Position numbers and translations under genes: made by a program. Below the pieces are notes generated by a model. The model did no database searches and was not told where the DNA came from. It worked only from the letters and a program-made list of their open reading frames with translations. A DNA stretch of 55,544 nt from the NCBI GenBank assembly GCA_041493035.1, contig JBGPYB010000009.1, positions 1 through 55,544 on the forward strand, written 5' to 3'. This document shows, piece by piece, positions 7,627 to 16,483 of the stretch; the stretch's first letter is position 1; every line of letters begins with the position of its first letter. The stretch comes from JBGPYB01 sp041493035. GTDB taxonomy: Bacteria > Acidobacteriota > Vicinamibacteria > Fen-336.

Positions 7627-9095
7627 CTGCCGCCGCGGCGAACGAACCGGAGGGTCTCCTCCGTGGGACCTGTGGAACCTTCGCGACCCTTGACGACGAT
7701 GATGTCGGTCGAGAGGATCGTGACGCTGGCCTCGTTCCCCTGGACGGACGCTTCGATGACGCGGAGATCCGCCGCCGCGTTCAGCGCTCCCACAAACGGG
7801 GCGCGGCGAGCGTCGCGCTCCTTTTGCGAGAGGTCGGGACGGGCCGCGGCGAGGAGCAACGGGTCGGCCTGCTCCAAGGCGCTGGCGTAGTCCGCCAACG
7901 TCGACTCCACCGCGGTTTTGAGGCCCGGGTCAAGAGCCGAGAGGGGCCCCGGCAGTGTCGTCGGGGGAGCCTCGGCCAGGCTCGAGGGCGCCGAGGCGGG
8001 AGGCGGCGTCGAGGGTGCCTGGGGCGGAGCGTGCCCCGATCGGCCGAAAACAACGGCGAGCACGCCGAGCAGGGCCACGGCACCCAGCAGGATGACGCCC
8101 ACGGGGGTCGCGCGCCGCCTCGTCCTTGGGAGGAGGATCTCCACCGGGATTCGTGACGGTCCGGCCGCCGGCGTCGCCGCTGGTCTCTGAGGGGTGGATC
8201 GCGGAACGAGCGGTCGCGGTGTCGGCACTTGTGGCGCCGCAACCGGCGGGGGAGGCGCGGCGGGGATTCTTGCCCCTTCGAGCCGCGCCCTCCGCACTTC
8301 CTGGATAGCCGCCTGAGCGCGTGCATTGTCAGGATCTTCGGCGAGCACCGCACGGAGGATCCGAAGGCTCCCCGCCTCGTCTCCCGTCTGAAGCAGGTCC
8401 AGACCGGCGCGAATCTGCGACACGAGGGCGCGCCGCCTGGCCCTCTCGGCGCCGAGCTGCTCGAGAGAGCCCTGAGTCTCGTGGAGGAGCGCCAGGAGAT
8501 CAGGGTTGTCCGGCACCTGTCTGAGGCCACGGCGTACGTGGAGAAAGGCCTGCCGGTTCCAGCCGGCGGCGAGGGCCGCCCGGGCTGCTTCCGCTGCTTT
8601 CTGGGCCTGAGCCCGCGCCAGCCGCAGCAATTCACCCTCCGCCTCGGCCTCCGCGGTTCCTGGGCGAAGCTTGAGGTCGCGGATCCTTCCGAACAGCTCG
8701 AGGGCGACCGGGTGGTCCGGGATGAACTTGAGAGCCGAGGTGACGATCTTCTCGGCCGCCAGCCAGTTCCCGCCTTCGACCAGCCCGCGGGCCTCTCCCA
8801 CGCGAGCCTCGAGCTTCTCCCGTCGGCGGCCCTGCAGCATCTCTCCGCGAGCCCGCTCGAGTAGCGACCGGGCCGTCAGGCTGTCGGGACGCTCCTTGAC
8901 GGCCTTCGACGCAAGAACCAGAGACTTCTCGGCCGCGCCGCGAGCCAGGGACTCCTCGGCCTCGAAGAGCAAGAGCCCGAAGAGCCGATCGGCCTCCCCA
9001 TCCGGCGCAGACCCCGGACTGCATCGGGGGCAGCGCCCCGTCGCGGCGTCGAGATCGCCTCCGCAGCTCGAACACGAAACAAGACGGGTTTCCAG
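7590..9095 (-). CDS. Zinc-ribbon/TPR-like membrane protein with probable CTG start
   Basis: No ATG, GTG or TTG exists in frame between the upstream stop (TAG, 9110-9108) and a TTG at 8972, yet the codons in between encode a clean four-Cys zinc ribbon (CSSC...CPRC; C8, C11, C22, C25). AGGAGGGG at 9109-9102 sits 6 bases before CTG at 9095, so I call CTG the start, giving 501 residues. After the ribbon comes a helical, TPR-like region (about 45-270), a Pro/Ala-rich linker, one membrane helix (about 332-351, VGVILLGAVALLGVLAVVFG) and a roughly 150-residue C-terminal domain outside the membrane ending in LRFVRRGGRWSLRERRAG. It lies between the adaptor and the ATPase genes, so it is probably a regulatory or scaffold component of that transporter. 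No known family recognised. Confidence 0.75.
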   Translation of the reverse strand: METRLVSCSSCGGDLDAATGRCPRCSPGSAPDGEADRLFGLLLFEAEESLARGAAEKSLVLASKAVKERPDSLTARSLLERARGEMLQGRRREKLEARVGEARGLVEGGNWLAAEKIVTSALKFIPDHPVALELFGRIRDLKLRPGTAEAEAEGELLRLARAQAQKAAEAARAALAAGWNRQAFLHVRRGLRQVPDNPDLLALLHETQGSLEQLGAERARRRALVSQIRAGLDLLQTGDEAGSLRILRAVLAEDPDNARAQAAIQEVRRARLEGARIPAAPPPPVAAPQVPTPRPLVPRSTPQRPAATPAAGPSRIPVEILLPRTRRRATPVGVILLGAVALLGVLAVVFGRSGHAPPQAPSTPPPASAPSSLAEAPPTTLPGPLSALDPGLKTAVESTLADYASALEQADPLLLAAARPDLSQKERDARRAPFVGALNAAADLRVIEASVQGNEASVTILSTDIIVVKGREGSTGPTEETLRFVRRGGRWSLRERRAGRP

Positions 9096-9109
9096 CTCGT
9101 TCCCCTCCT
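9093..9109 (-). promoter_or_regulatory. Strong ribosome binding site in front of a CTG start
   Basis: AGGAGGGG (9109-9102), 6-base spacer AACGAG, CTG (9095-9093). The site also contains the stop codon of the adaptor gene. Spacing is ideal for initiation at CTG. Confidence 0.65.
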
Positions 9110-10727
9110 AAGGGATCGTCAAAGCGCCGAAGTCCGAGGGCGCCGCACCGGGATCGCGCAGGCAGACGCGCTCCCCTTTCTGCAGGCCGCGCTCGACGAC
9201 GACGAAGTCCTGGTTGGACGGGCCGAGGGACACATCCCGAGCCCGGATGCGTCGCCCCGAGGCTACGTAGGTCAGCGTACGTCCCTCGCGCTCGAATACC
9301 GCATCGAGGGGGATGGACAGGGCGCTTCGCCGCTCCTCGACCTGGATCTCGATCCGGGAGGTCATTCCTGGACGAAGGCGCGGCTCCGATTCGTTGACGA
9401 GGATCGTGACCCCGAAGAATTTTGTGCCGCGGCGCTCCTTCTCCTCCTGGGCCAGCGTCCCCACCAGAGTGACGGTGCCCGTGAGTTTCAGCTCGGGGTA
9501 GGCCTCGACATGGACCGAGACCCGCTGGTTCTTCTCGATCTTGTGGATGTCCGTCTCGCGCACCTTGGTTTCGACCACCATCTTCGAGATATCGGGGAGG
9601 ATGAGGAGAGGCTGGTTGGCCCAGACTTGGTCTCCCACCTGGGGTTTACGCTGCTCCGACCCGAAGAAGACGTCCTTGTACACGACGATTCCCGGGACGT
9701 CGGCCCGAACCTCGGTACGGGCAAGTTGCTGCTTGGCGAGAGCGAGCTTGCTTCCCGCCTCCTCGATCCGGCTCTCCGCGCCGGCGATCGCGGCCTTCTT
9801 CTGCTCGAGGCGATAGCTGGCGGCGGATTCCAGTTGCTTGTGGCCCTCACGAGTCAGGACAGCTTCGGCCCGTGCTTGTGACAACTCGAGGGGCCGACCG
9901 AAATCCAGGAGCGCGTCTCTTCGTCGCTCAGCCAGAGCCAGTTCCTCTCGAGCGTGTCCGACCGTCTGCTCAGCTCTGTCGAGCTCCTGTTTCGTGATGA
10001 AGCCCTCGGCCAGAAGCGGACGCAGGTCTTCGGCGCTGCTCTCGGCCTTCCGAAGCTCCCGCTCCGCGTTCGTGACAGCGGCCGCGGCTTCCTCCTCCTT
10101 GAGTCGGCCCTTGCCGCTCTGCACGTCTTTCAACTCGAGCTCGCTCCGCTCGACCTTCTGCCGGGCGATCGCCAACTCTTCCTGGTTCTGGATTCCCTGC
10201 AGCTTGAAATCCTGGCTCGCCTTCTGTAGGTCCGCCTGAGCCTGGGAGAGGAGCGCCTGGCTCCGCCGGATCTCCTCCTCGAAGGGGGCCGAGTCGAAGA
10301 GGATCAGTAGATCCCCTTTTTGGACGAGCCGTCCCTCGGGGGCCAGCGCCACGATCTTTGCCTGATTGCTCTGGATCTGAGACGAATAGGTGATCGAGCG
10401 GAGCGCCTGGAGAGTCCCCGTCTCGACCACCGACACGCGGAAAGGCCCCTCGGTGACGACGACGGTCGGCACGCCGGCTGCGGCGCCGCTTGAGCGGAAA
10501 TAGACGGCTCCGAGCAGCATCAGGAGCCCGGCAGCGATGGCTGCCGCGCGCCTCGGGTGGTGTCGCGCTACAGCGATGAGAGCCCCGCGGGACTCCGGCG
10601 TCCAAGCACTCGGGCGCAACCAGGGCCAGACGGCGCCCCAACCCCTTTGCACCGCGCCGGAGAGGCGCTCCCGGCCGCGGGCGAAAAGACGGCCCATCCG
10701 CTCGCCCACGAGAGTTGCGGTACTCAC
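9108..10727 (-). CDS. HlyD/MacA-type periplasmic adaptor of an efflux system
   Basis: 539 residues, longer than MacA (about 370) because of an N-terminal cytoplasmic extension of roughly 55 residues before the membrane anchor (RRAAAIAAGLLMLLGAVYF). Then come the half-lipoyl motif (VVVTEGPFRVSVVETGTLQALRSITYSSQIQSN), a long coiled-coil hairpin (about 165-330, rich in Glu, Gln, Arg and Leu) expected to contact TolC, the second lipoyl half (TEVRADVPGIVVYKDVFFGSEQRKPQVG), a beta-barrel domain and a membrane-proximal domain ending in VVVERGLQKGERVCLRDP. Its ATG overlaps the TolC-family stop by 4 bases (ATGA). The extended coiled coil and operon place strongly support an adaptor role. Confidence 0.94.
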   Translation of the reverse strand: MSTATLVGERMGRLFARGRERLSGAVQRGWGAVWPWLRPSAWTPESRGALIAVARHHPRRAAAIAAGLLMLLGAVYFRSSGAAAGVPTVVVTEGPFRVSVVETGTLQALRSITYSSQIQSNQAKIVALAPEGRLVQKGDLLILFDSAPFEEEIRRSQALLSQAQADLQKASQDFKLQGIQNQEELAIARQKVERSELELKDVQSGKGRLKEEEAAAAVTNAERELRKAESSAEDLRPLLAEGFITKQELDRAEQTVGHAREELALAERRRDALLDFGRPLELSQARAEAVLTREGHKQLESAASYRLEQKKAAIAGAESRIEEAGSKLALAKQQLARTEVRADVPGIVVYKDVFFGSEQRKPQVGDQVWANQPLLILPDISKMVVETKVRETDIHKIEKNQRVSVHVEAYPELKLTGTVTLVGTLAQEEKERRGTKFFGVTILVNESEPRLRPGMTSRIEIQVEERRSALSIPLDAVFEREGRTLTYVASGRRIRARDVSLGPSNQDFVVVERGLQKGERVCLRDPGAAPSDFGALTIP

Positions 10728-12229
10728 GGCGCGAACTCCTTGTCTACGTTCAGGGTTCCCCCCGCCCGCAAGAGTTGCACCCGGGCCACCTGGAAGTCCG
10801 TGAGCAACCCTACGAGCGCCGTTCGGGACGAGAGGAGGCTCCCTTCGGCGTCCACGACGTCGAAGTTCGAGGCGAGCCCCCGTTGGTACCGGAGCGTGGC
10901 AAGGCGCACCTGCTGCTCGGCGAAGGCAACGGCCTTGCGTTGGAGGTCGACGCTCTTCCGGATGCGCTCCAAGGTACGCACGGCTCCCCGTACGTCCGCC
11001 GCGACGTCCAACTCGCGCTGGACCAGCGTGCGACGTCGGGCCATCAGGTCCAGCTCGGCGATGGCGGCAGTCGACTTGTCGTTCGAGCGCTCGAGCGGAT
11101 AGGACGTACTGAGGTAGACGTTGACGCGCCCGGCGCCGGCCTTCAGGCTGTCGGAGTAGGTCGGGCCGAGGCCGGTCTGCGTGAAACCCACGTTGAGATC
11201 GAGCTGCGGCAAAAGGTTTTGCTTGGCGAGAGCGGCGGCGCGCTCGCCGTCCCGAACCTGGTCCCGAGCTTCCTGGAGTTCGATGCGATTCTCGACGGCT
11301 CGGGTCACAAGGACGCCGATAGGCTCGAGGTCGAGATCCACCGAGTCGGGAAGCACGGCCGTCTCCGGCTCAACCGGATCGGCCGGGTCGAGGCCGAGAA
11401 GGAGCCGGAACTGCTCGAGAGCCGTCTCCAGCGCCGCCTGGGACTGCACCAGCGCCTCCTGGGTCTGGGACGATTGCAGCTCCGCGCGAAAGACGTCGAG
11501 CTTGCTGGCGAGCCCGACCTTCATCCGCGCCTCCGAAGCCTCGCGAAGACTGTCGCTCCGCTTCAGACTCTGACGCGACACGCGCAACAGCTCCCGTTGC
11601 CTCACCACCTGGAAGAACGTAGTGGTCACGTCCACGGCGAGGCGCTGGCGCGCCAGCTCGTAGGTGCGTTCCTGCCCTTCCCGGGCGCGGCGGCTGTTCC
11701 GGAGGTCGAAATACGCCGCGTTCGGGCCCGCGCCACGCAGCAGGGGCTGCGTGAGAACGACGCGCACATCCGAGGACTTGACCGCGGGGGCCCCGTCGAG
11801 GCTCAGGGACGTGAGGCTGGTCCCGGCCGTCACGGTGCCGCCGCTCCAGGGCAGGCGCTGCAGCGCGTCGAGGCCAAAGGTCGACTGGTCCGGGCCACCC
11901 TGGTAACGGGGGCTCACCTTCGGAATAAACTGGGCCCGCGCAGCGCCCTCGCGGAAGCGGGCGGACACCACGCTGTCGCTGGCCGACTGAAGAGAAAAAT
12001 TGTGCTCGAGGGCCACGGCCACGGCCCGTCCCAGGCCGACCGTCGGTGCCCCGGGCGTGGGACCCACGTTCTCGGAGGCATTCTGTGCCTCGGTCGGCGA
12101 TTGGGCCACAGGTTCAGCTTCCGCCCCAGGCTCGTCCGGAGTCGGGTGGGCGTCCTGTCCCCTTGCCACGCCGCCAAGAGTGATCCCGAGGAGGCTCATC
12201 GCACACAATACCCCGAATCGTGTGTCCAC
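10724..12229 (-). CDS. TolC-family outer-membrane efflux protein
   Basis: 501 residues. A signal peptide (VLCAMSLLGITLGGVARGQ) is followed by two repeats of the TolC helical/beta architecture: VGLGRAVAVALEHNFSLQSASDSV opens the first and ENRIELQEARDQVRDGERAAALAKQNLLPQLDLNVGF the second. The end, LATLRYQRGLASNFDVVDAEGSLLSSRTALV, matches the conserved C-terminal helix pattern of the family. First gene of the five-gene efflux operon. GTG at 12229 is the start, with ATG codon 11 as an alternative that would shorten the signal peptide. Confidence 0.95.
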   Translation of the reverse strand: MDTRFGVLCAMSLLGITLGGVARGQDAHPTPDEPGAEAEPVAQSPTEAQNASENVGPTPGAPTVGLGRAVAVALEHNFSLQSASDSVVSARFREGAARAQFIPKVSPRYQGGPDQSTFGLDALQRLPWSGGTVTAGTSLTSLSLDGAPAVKSSDVRVVLTQPLLRGAGPNAAYFDLRNSRRAREGQERTYELARQRLAVDVTTTFFQVVRQRELLRVSRQSLKRSDSLREASEARMKVGLASKLDVFRAELQSSQTQEALVQSQAALETALEQFRLLLGLDPADPVEPETAVLPDSVDLDLEPIGVLVTRAVENRIELQEARDQVRDGERAAALAKQNLLPQLDLNVGFTQTGLGPTYSDSLKAGAGRVNVYLSTSYPLERSNDKSTAAIAELDLMARRRTLVQRELDVAADVRGAVRTLERIRKSVDLQRKAVAFAEQQVRLATLRYQRGLASNFDVVDAEGSLLSSRTALVGLLTDFQVARVQLLRAGGTLNVDKEFAP

Positions 12230-12240
12230 GTAAGTTACAG

Positions 12241-12268
12241 ATTATCCACCGCCTGCGCCAATTCACAA
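12241..12268 (-). promoter_or_regulatory. Promoter of the efflux operon
   Basis: On the minus strand TTGTGA (12268-12263), 16-base spacer, GATAAT (12246-12241), 11 bases before the GTG start at 12229. No Shine-Dalgarno lies in between, so the leader would be only a few bases long. Confidence 0.5.
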
Positions 12269-12326
12269 CAGGCGCGCGGGCGCCTTGAACCGGCCGGGGC
12301 GACGATGTTACCCTCGCCCTCCCTCG

Positions 12327-13076
12327 ATGACCTCCCTTTCCCCCCTCGGGCTCAGCCTTCTCTTCGGCACCGTGGCCGCGGCGGCCAACGTGGTCGGCGG
12401 CCTCGTGATCATCTCGCGGCGTCATTGGAACGACATCGCCCTCAAGTACTTCATTGCCTTGGGCGCGGGGTTCATGTTGGCGGCGACCTTCCTGCGGATG
12501 ATGCCCGAGTCGTTGGCACTCTCGCCGAAGGCGCCGCTGCTGATACTCGGCGGCTACTTCCTGGTCCACTTCTTCGAGCACACGATCGCTCCCCACTTCC
12601 ACTTCGGCGAAGAGGTCCATAAGGAGCTCATGGTGAACCCGGCCGTCGGGTTCTCCGCCCTCGTCGGTCTCGCCACCCACACGTTCTTCGACGGCGTCTC
12701 CATCGCTTCGGGATTCCTCGTGTCGGTGCCTTTTGGGCTGCTGGTCTTCTGCGCGGTTTTTCTCCACAAGCTTCCGGAAGGCGTGACCGTCGCCTCGATA
12801 GCCCTCGCTTCGGGGCGGGGGACGAAAGGCGCGTTCATGGCCTCCTTGATCCTCGCAGCGTCGACCCTGGCCGGGGTTCTGGGCATGAACCGCTTCTCCG
12901 GCGCCGTCGCCTACGCCTTGCCGATTTCCACGGGGGTGACCCTCTACGTCGCCGCCAGCGACCTCATCCCGGAAGTGAACGAAGAGCGCGGAATCGCAAT
13001 GGCGCTCGTGGTCTTCCTTGGGGTGGCGTTCTTCTGGGGAGCCGAGGTTGCTCTCAGCGCACTTGGAGTATCCTGA
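12327..13076 (+). CDS. ZIP-family divalent metal transporter
   Basis: 249 residues, about eight membrane helices. Family hallmarks are THTFFDGVSIASGF and HKLPEGVTVASIALASG, the two helices whose His, Asp and Glu residues form the binuclear metal site. A His-rich stretch (HFFEHTIAPHFHFGEEVHKE) precedes the first of these and is probably a cytoplasmic metal-sensing or binding loop. ATG at 12327 is preferred over an in-frame TTG at 12285, since upstream residues (Pro and Arg rich) look non-coding. Zinc, iron or manganese uptake is possible; the selectivity cannot be read directly. It is divergent from the efflux operon. Confidence 0.92.
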   Translation: MTSLSPLGLSLLFGTVAAAANVVGGLVIISRRHWNDIALKYFIALGAGFMLAATFLRMMPESLALSPKAPLLILGGYFLVHFFEHTIAPHFHFGEEVHKELMVNPAVGFSALVGLATHTFFDGVSIASGFLVSVPFGLLVFCAVFLHKLPEGVTVASIALASGRGTKGAFMASLILAASTLAGVLGMNRFSGAVAYALPISTGVTLYVAASDLIPEVNEERGIAMALVVFLGVAFFWGAEVALSALGVS

Positions 13077-13127
13077 CCGGCACGGGCCTTGCCGCTGGTC
13101 CAAGCCGTTGAACCGGGAGGCGACGAC

Positions 13128-14657
13128 ATGAACTCACTCCAAGCGCGGCTCGCAGCGGCGCTGGCCATTTCCTTGGCGACGCCCTTCGCGGCGTCCTCCC
13201 AGGACCTGGCGTCGTTCGAAAAGAGGGTCACCCGCAAGGTGCTCCCGAACGGCCTCAGGGTCCTCGTCTGCGAACGCCGAGAGGCGCCCGTGTTCTCCTT
13301 CGTGACCCACGTCGACGTCGGCAGCGACCGTGAAGTGCCGGGAACGGCGGGCCTCGCCCACATGTTCGAGCACATGGCCTTCAAGGGGACCGATACCATC
13401 GGCACCACTGACTACGCCGCCGAGAAGGTCGCCTTGGAGAAGGTCGAGGTCGCCTACGCGGCCTATGACGCCGAACGCCGTCGGCCCGTGGGCCGCGACG
13501 AAAAGAAGGTCGCCGATCTCGAGAAGGCGTGGAAAGACGCCATCGACGAGGCAGACCGCTACGTCGTGCGCAACGCCTTCGACGAGATCATCGAACGCGA
13601 AGGGGGTGTCGGGCTCAATGCCTCCACGGACAACGAGGCTACGCGCTACCACTACTCGCTCCCGGTCAACCGCCTCGAGCTCTGGGCCTACCTCGAATCG
13701 GAACGCTTCCTGAAGCCGGTGATGCGCGAGTTCTACAAGGAACGCGACGTCGTCATGGAGGAGCGCCGGATGCGGGTGGACAGCAATCCGGTGGGTCGGA
13801 CGATCGAGCAGTTCCAGGCTGCGGCCTTCACGGCCCACGCTTACGGCCAACCCACCATCGGATGGCCTTCGGATCTCCGCTCGTTCTCCGCCACCGACGC
13901 CAAGGATTTCTTCGACCACTACTACGTGCCGGCCAACATGGTGGTCGCGCTTGTGGGGGATCTCTCCGCCCCGGATGCGATCGCGGTGGCCGACAGGTAT
14001 CTGGGCCGCCTCCCGTCGCGCCCTGCGGCAGGGCCTCTTCGCACCGAGGAGCCTCCTCAAAGGGCCGAAAGACAGGTCGTGATCCACGATGCCGCTCAAC
14101 CCTTCTACATCGAGGGCTATCACAAAGGAAGCTTTCTGGACCCGGACGACGCCGTCTACGACGTCATCAGCGACCTGCTCTCGGCCGGTCGCACGTCGCG
14201 CCTCTACCGAGGGCTCGTCAGAGACAAGAGGATCGCGGCAGGTGCCGGCGGCTTCGGGGGCTTTCCCGGGGACAAGTACCCGAACCTCTTCGTCCTGTAT
14301 GCCCGTCCCACGCCGGGTCACACCCCCGAGGACTTGCGGGACGGGATTCGGGTCGAAGTCGAGCGCCTCAAAAGCGAGGACGTGACAGCGGAAGAGCTAC
14401 AGATGGTGAAGACCCGCGCCAAGGCCGATCTCATCCGCAGCCTCGACAGCAACGAAGGCCTGGCCCAGGAGCTGGCCCTCTTCGAGACCCGCTACGGCGA
14501 CTGGCGAGAGCTCTTCCGCCAGGTGGAGCGCATCGAGAAGGTGACGAAAGAAGACGTACGTCGCGTGGCCGCGAAGACCTTCGTGGAGTCGAACCGCACC
14601 GTGGCGATGATCCAATCGACCCAGATGGCGGGCGCTCCGCCCAAGGGGGGGAATTGA
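13128..14657 (+). CDS. M16-family zinc metalloprotease, catalytic subunit
   Basis: 509 residues with a signal peptide (LAAALAISLATPFAASSQ), so it acts outside the cytoplasm. The inverted zinc motif HxxEH is present as HMFEH (H78, E81, H82). Relative to short M16B proteins there is a roughly 60-residue charged insertion after the motif (about 90-150), which precedes GVGLNASTDNEATRYHYSLP. The second half is a structural M16 repeat (SDLLSAGRTSRLYRGLVRDKRIAAGAGGF). ATG at 13128 follows a GGGAGG sequence by 7 bases. It is translationally coupled to a second M16 gene (TGATG junction), the usual arrangement for a catalytic/regulatory heterodimer. Confidence 0.94.
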   Translation: MNSLQARLAAALAISLATPFAASSQDLASFEKRVTRKVLPNGLRVLVCERREAPVFSFVTHVDVGSDREVPGTAGLAHMFEHMAFKGTDTIGTTDYAAEKVALEKVEVAYAAYDAERRRPVGRDEKKVADLEKAWKDAIDEADRYVVRNAFDEIIEREGGVGLNASTDNEATRYHYSLPVNRLELWAYLESERFLKPVMREFYKERDVVMEERRMRVDSNPVGRTIEQFQAAAFTAHAYGQPTIGWPSDLRSFSATDAKDFFDHYYVPANMVVALVGDLSAPDAIAVADRYLGRLPSRPAAGPLRTEEPPQRAERQVVIHDAAQPFYIEGYHKGSFLDPDDAVYDVISDLLSAGRTSRLYRGLVRDKRIAAGAGGFGGFPGDKYPNLFVLYARPTPGHTPEDLRDGIRVEVERLKSEDVTAEELQMVKTRAKADLIRSLDSNEGLAQELALFETRYGDWRELFRQVERIEKVTKEDVRRVAAKTFVESNRTVAMIQSTQMAGAPPKGGN

Positions 14658-16099
14658 TGCGCCCGCGTCCTGCGGTCGTTGCAGGCGTCGCTCTCGCTGC
14701 CCTCCTTCCGATCCCCGCGGCCTGGAGCCAGGCGACGGATTGGAAACAAGTCCCCAAACCCCCGCTCCGGCCGTTCGCCCCGCATCAGCCCCAGCGCTTC
14801 GTGCTTGGGAACGGCTTGGTGGTGCTCCTCCAGCCCGATAGCGAGCTTCCCCTCGTTCACGGCTTCGCCCGCATCCGGGGGGGCTCCCGGGAGGAGCCTG
14901 CGTCCAAGACAGGGCTCGTCAGCCTCTACGGCCAGGCCTGGCGGACCGGTGGCACCAGGGCCCGCACCGGGGACGTCCTCGACGATTTTCTCGAAGCCCG
15001 CGCGGCGAGCGTCGAGACCTCCGGTGCCCTCGACTCGACGTTGGTCTCCTTCGACTGTCTCAAGGGGAATTTGGACGAGGTCTTTCAGGCTTTCGTCGAG
15101 CTCCTCAAGGAGCCGGAGTTCCGCGAGGACAAGCTTCTCCTGGCCAAGGATTCCCTGAGCTCAGGAATTGCCCGTCGCAACGACAACCCCGGGGGTATTG
15201 CCTCGCGAGAGGTGCGGAAGCTCGTTTACGGGCTCGACTCGCCGCATGCTCGAACCCCGGAATACGCCACGATCGCCGCGGTGACGCGCGAGGATCTCCT
15301 CGCGTGGCACAAGCGCTTCGTCTATCCGAACAACATCATCCTGGGTATCTCGGGCGACTTCGACTCGAAGGCAATGGAGGCGCGTCTCGGTCGAGCTTTC
15401 GGCGCCTGGCCAAGGGGCCCGGCCGCCGAGAAGGCCAAGGTCGAGTTCAAGGACCCCAAGCCGGGCGTCTATTTCGTGGCCAAGGACGACGTGAACCAGA
15501 GCAACATCCGGATTGCACACCTCGGGACGACCCGCAACAACCCGGACTACTACGCTCTCGAGGTGATGAACGAGGTCTTCGGCGAGGGGTTCTCGTCGCG
15601 GCTCGTCTCCAACATCCGATCGAAGAAAGGCCTCGCCTATTCCGTGGGGGGCGGCGTGGGGATGGGGTTTGACGCGCCTGGCCTCTTCCAGGTCGGAATG
15701 GCCACCAAGAGTGAGAGCACCGCAGCGGCCATCGACGCGCTCTACGAGGAGATCGACGCACTCCAGAAGACGCCCGCCACCGACGAAGAGCTGCGCAAGG
15801 CCAAGGATTCGATCCTGAACTCGTTCATCTTCGAGTTCGACTCCCGGGACAAGGTCCTGGGGGAGAAGATGCTCTACGAGTTCTACGGCTATCCGGCGGA
15901 CTTCCTGGAGCGCTACCGCGCTGGGGTCGAGAAGGTGACCGGCGGCGACATGGCCCGCGTCGCCGCGAAATACGTGCGGCGGGAGGCCCTCGCCCTCCTG
16001 GTGGTGGGGAAGTCGGCCGACTTCGACCGGCCGCTCTCCAGCTTCGGTCCCGTGACGAACGTCGACATCAGCATTCCCGAGCCCAAGGAACCCCAATAG
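14657..16099 (+). CDS. M16-family non-catalytic partner subunit
   Basis: 480 residues with a signal peptide (VVAGVALAALLPIPAAWSQ). The fold is recognisable (RFVLGNGLVVLLQPDSELPLVHGFARIRGGSREEP), but at the position of HxxEH the sequence is LYGQA, so no zinc site remains. The substrate-contact Arg/Tyr region of M16B partner subunits appears present as SSRLVSNIRSKKGLAYSVGGG. A longer open frame reaches back into the catalytic gene at 13529, but ATG at 14657, overlapping the upstream TGA by one base, gives the signal peptide and is the real start. It most likely forms a heterodimer with the preceding product. Confidence 0.94.
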   Translation: MRPRPAVVAGVALAALLPIPAAWSQATDWKQVPKPPLRPFAPHQPQRFVLGNGLVVLLQPDSELPLVHGFARIRGGSREEPASKTGLVSLYGQAWRTGGTRARTGDVLDDFLEARAASVETSGALDSTLVSFDCLKGNLDEVFQAFVELLKEPEFREDKLLLAKDSLSSGIARRNDNPGGIASREVRKLVYGLDSPHARTPEYATIAAVTREDLLAWHKRFVYPNNIILGISGDFDSKAMEARLGRAFGAWPRGPAAEKAKVEFKDPKPGVYFVAKDDVNQSNIRIAHLGTTRNNPDYYALEVMNEVFGEGFSSRLVSNIRSKKGLAYSVGGGVGMGFDAPGLFQVGMATKSESTAAAIDALYEEIDALQKTPATDEELRKAKDSILNSFIFEFDSRDKVLGEKMLYEFYGYPADFLERYRAGVEKVTGGDMARVAAKYVRREALALLVVGKSADFDRPLSSFGPVTNVDISIPEPKEPQ

Positions 16100-16163
16100 G
16101 GGCCTCGGTCCGCGATCCCTCCGAGGTGGCTGCGGGCCGTAAGGAACCGGCTGCGAGCGGAGC

Positions 16164-16481
16164 TCACTTCCTAAACGCCGCGACGAATTCCTTCAGGAGA
16201 ATCGGGTTGTTGCTCTTGATCGTGCCGGTCATGAAGTCGGCGATCGACGGCGTGTGCTTCCCGCTCCACACGTCGAGGAACATCTCTGAGGAGGCCTTGA
16301 AAAAGCAATCTGCGTCATCGGCCTGGCCTGCCTTGACCGTGCACGTGTCCCTTGTGAGAAGGACCGTCCACTTCTCGTCGTCCCCGAGAGAAAAGTAGAA
16401 CGTCCGGTCGACCTTCACGCTCCCCTTCTGGAACATCTTGGGGAGCTTCTCGAAGACCTTCGTGACCTCCGAGATGACCAC
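16164..16481 (-). CDS. SCP2 sterol-carrier-like domain protein
   Basis: 105 residues covering a single SCP2 domain: FYFSLGDDEKWTVLLTRDTCTVKAG, then DADCFFKASSEMFLDVWSGKHTPSIADFMTGTIKSNN. These small proteins bind hydrophobic ligands or acyl chains in a tunnel. GTG at 16481 begins two bases after the atpF stop, so it appears to be the last gene of the ATP synthase F0 operon. A lipid-related role near a membrane complex is conceivable but not shown. Confidence 0.85.
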   Translation of the reverse strand: MVISEVTKVFEKLPKMFQKGSVKVDRTFYFSLGDDEKWTVLLTRDTCTVKAGQADDADCFFKASSEMFLDVWSGKHTPSIADFMTGTIKSNNPILLKEFVAAFRK

Positions 16482-16483
16482 GG

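Noticed and set aside
8972..8974. TTG at 8972 as start of the zinc-ribbon protein
   Set aside because: It removes an intact zinc ribbon that is in frame, and has no Shine-Dalgarno; the CTG upstream has an ideal one.
13529..14656. Upstream extension of the second M16 gene through the first M16 gene
   Set aside because: Out-of-frame reading of the catalytic subunit; ATG at 14657 gives a signal peptide and normal length.
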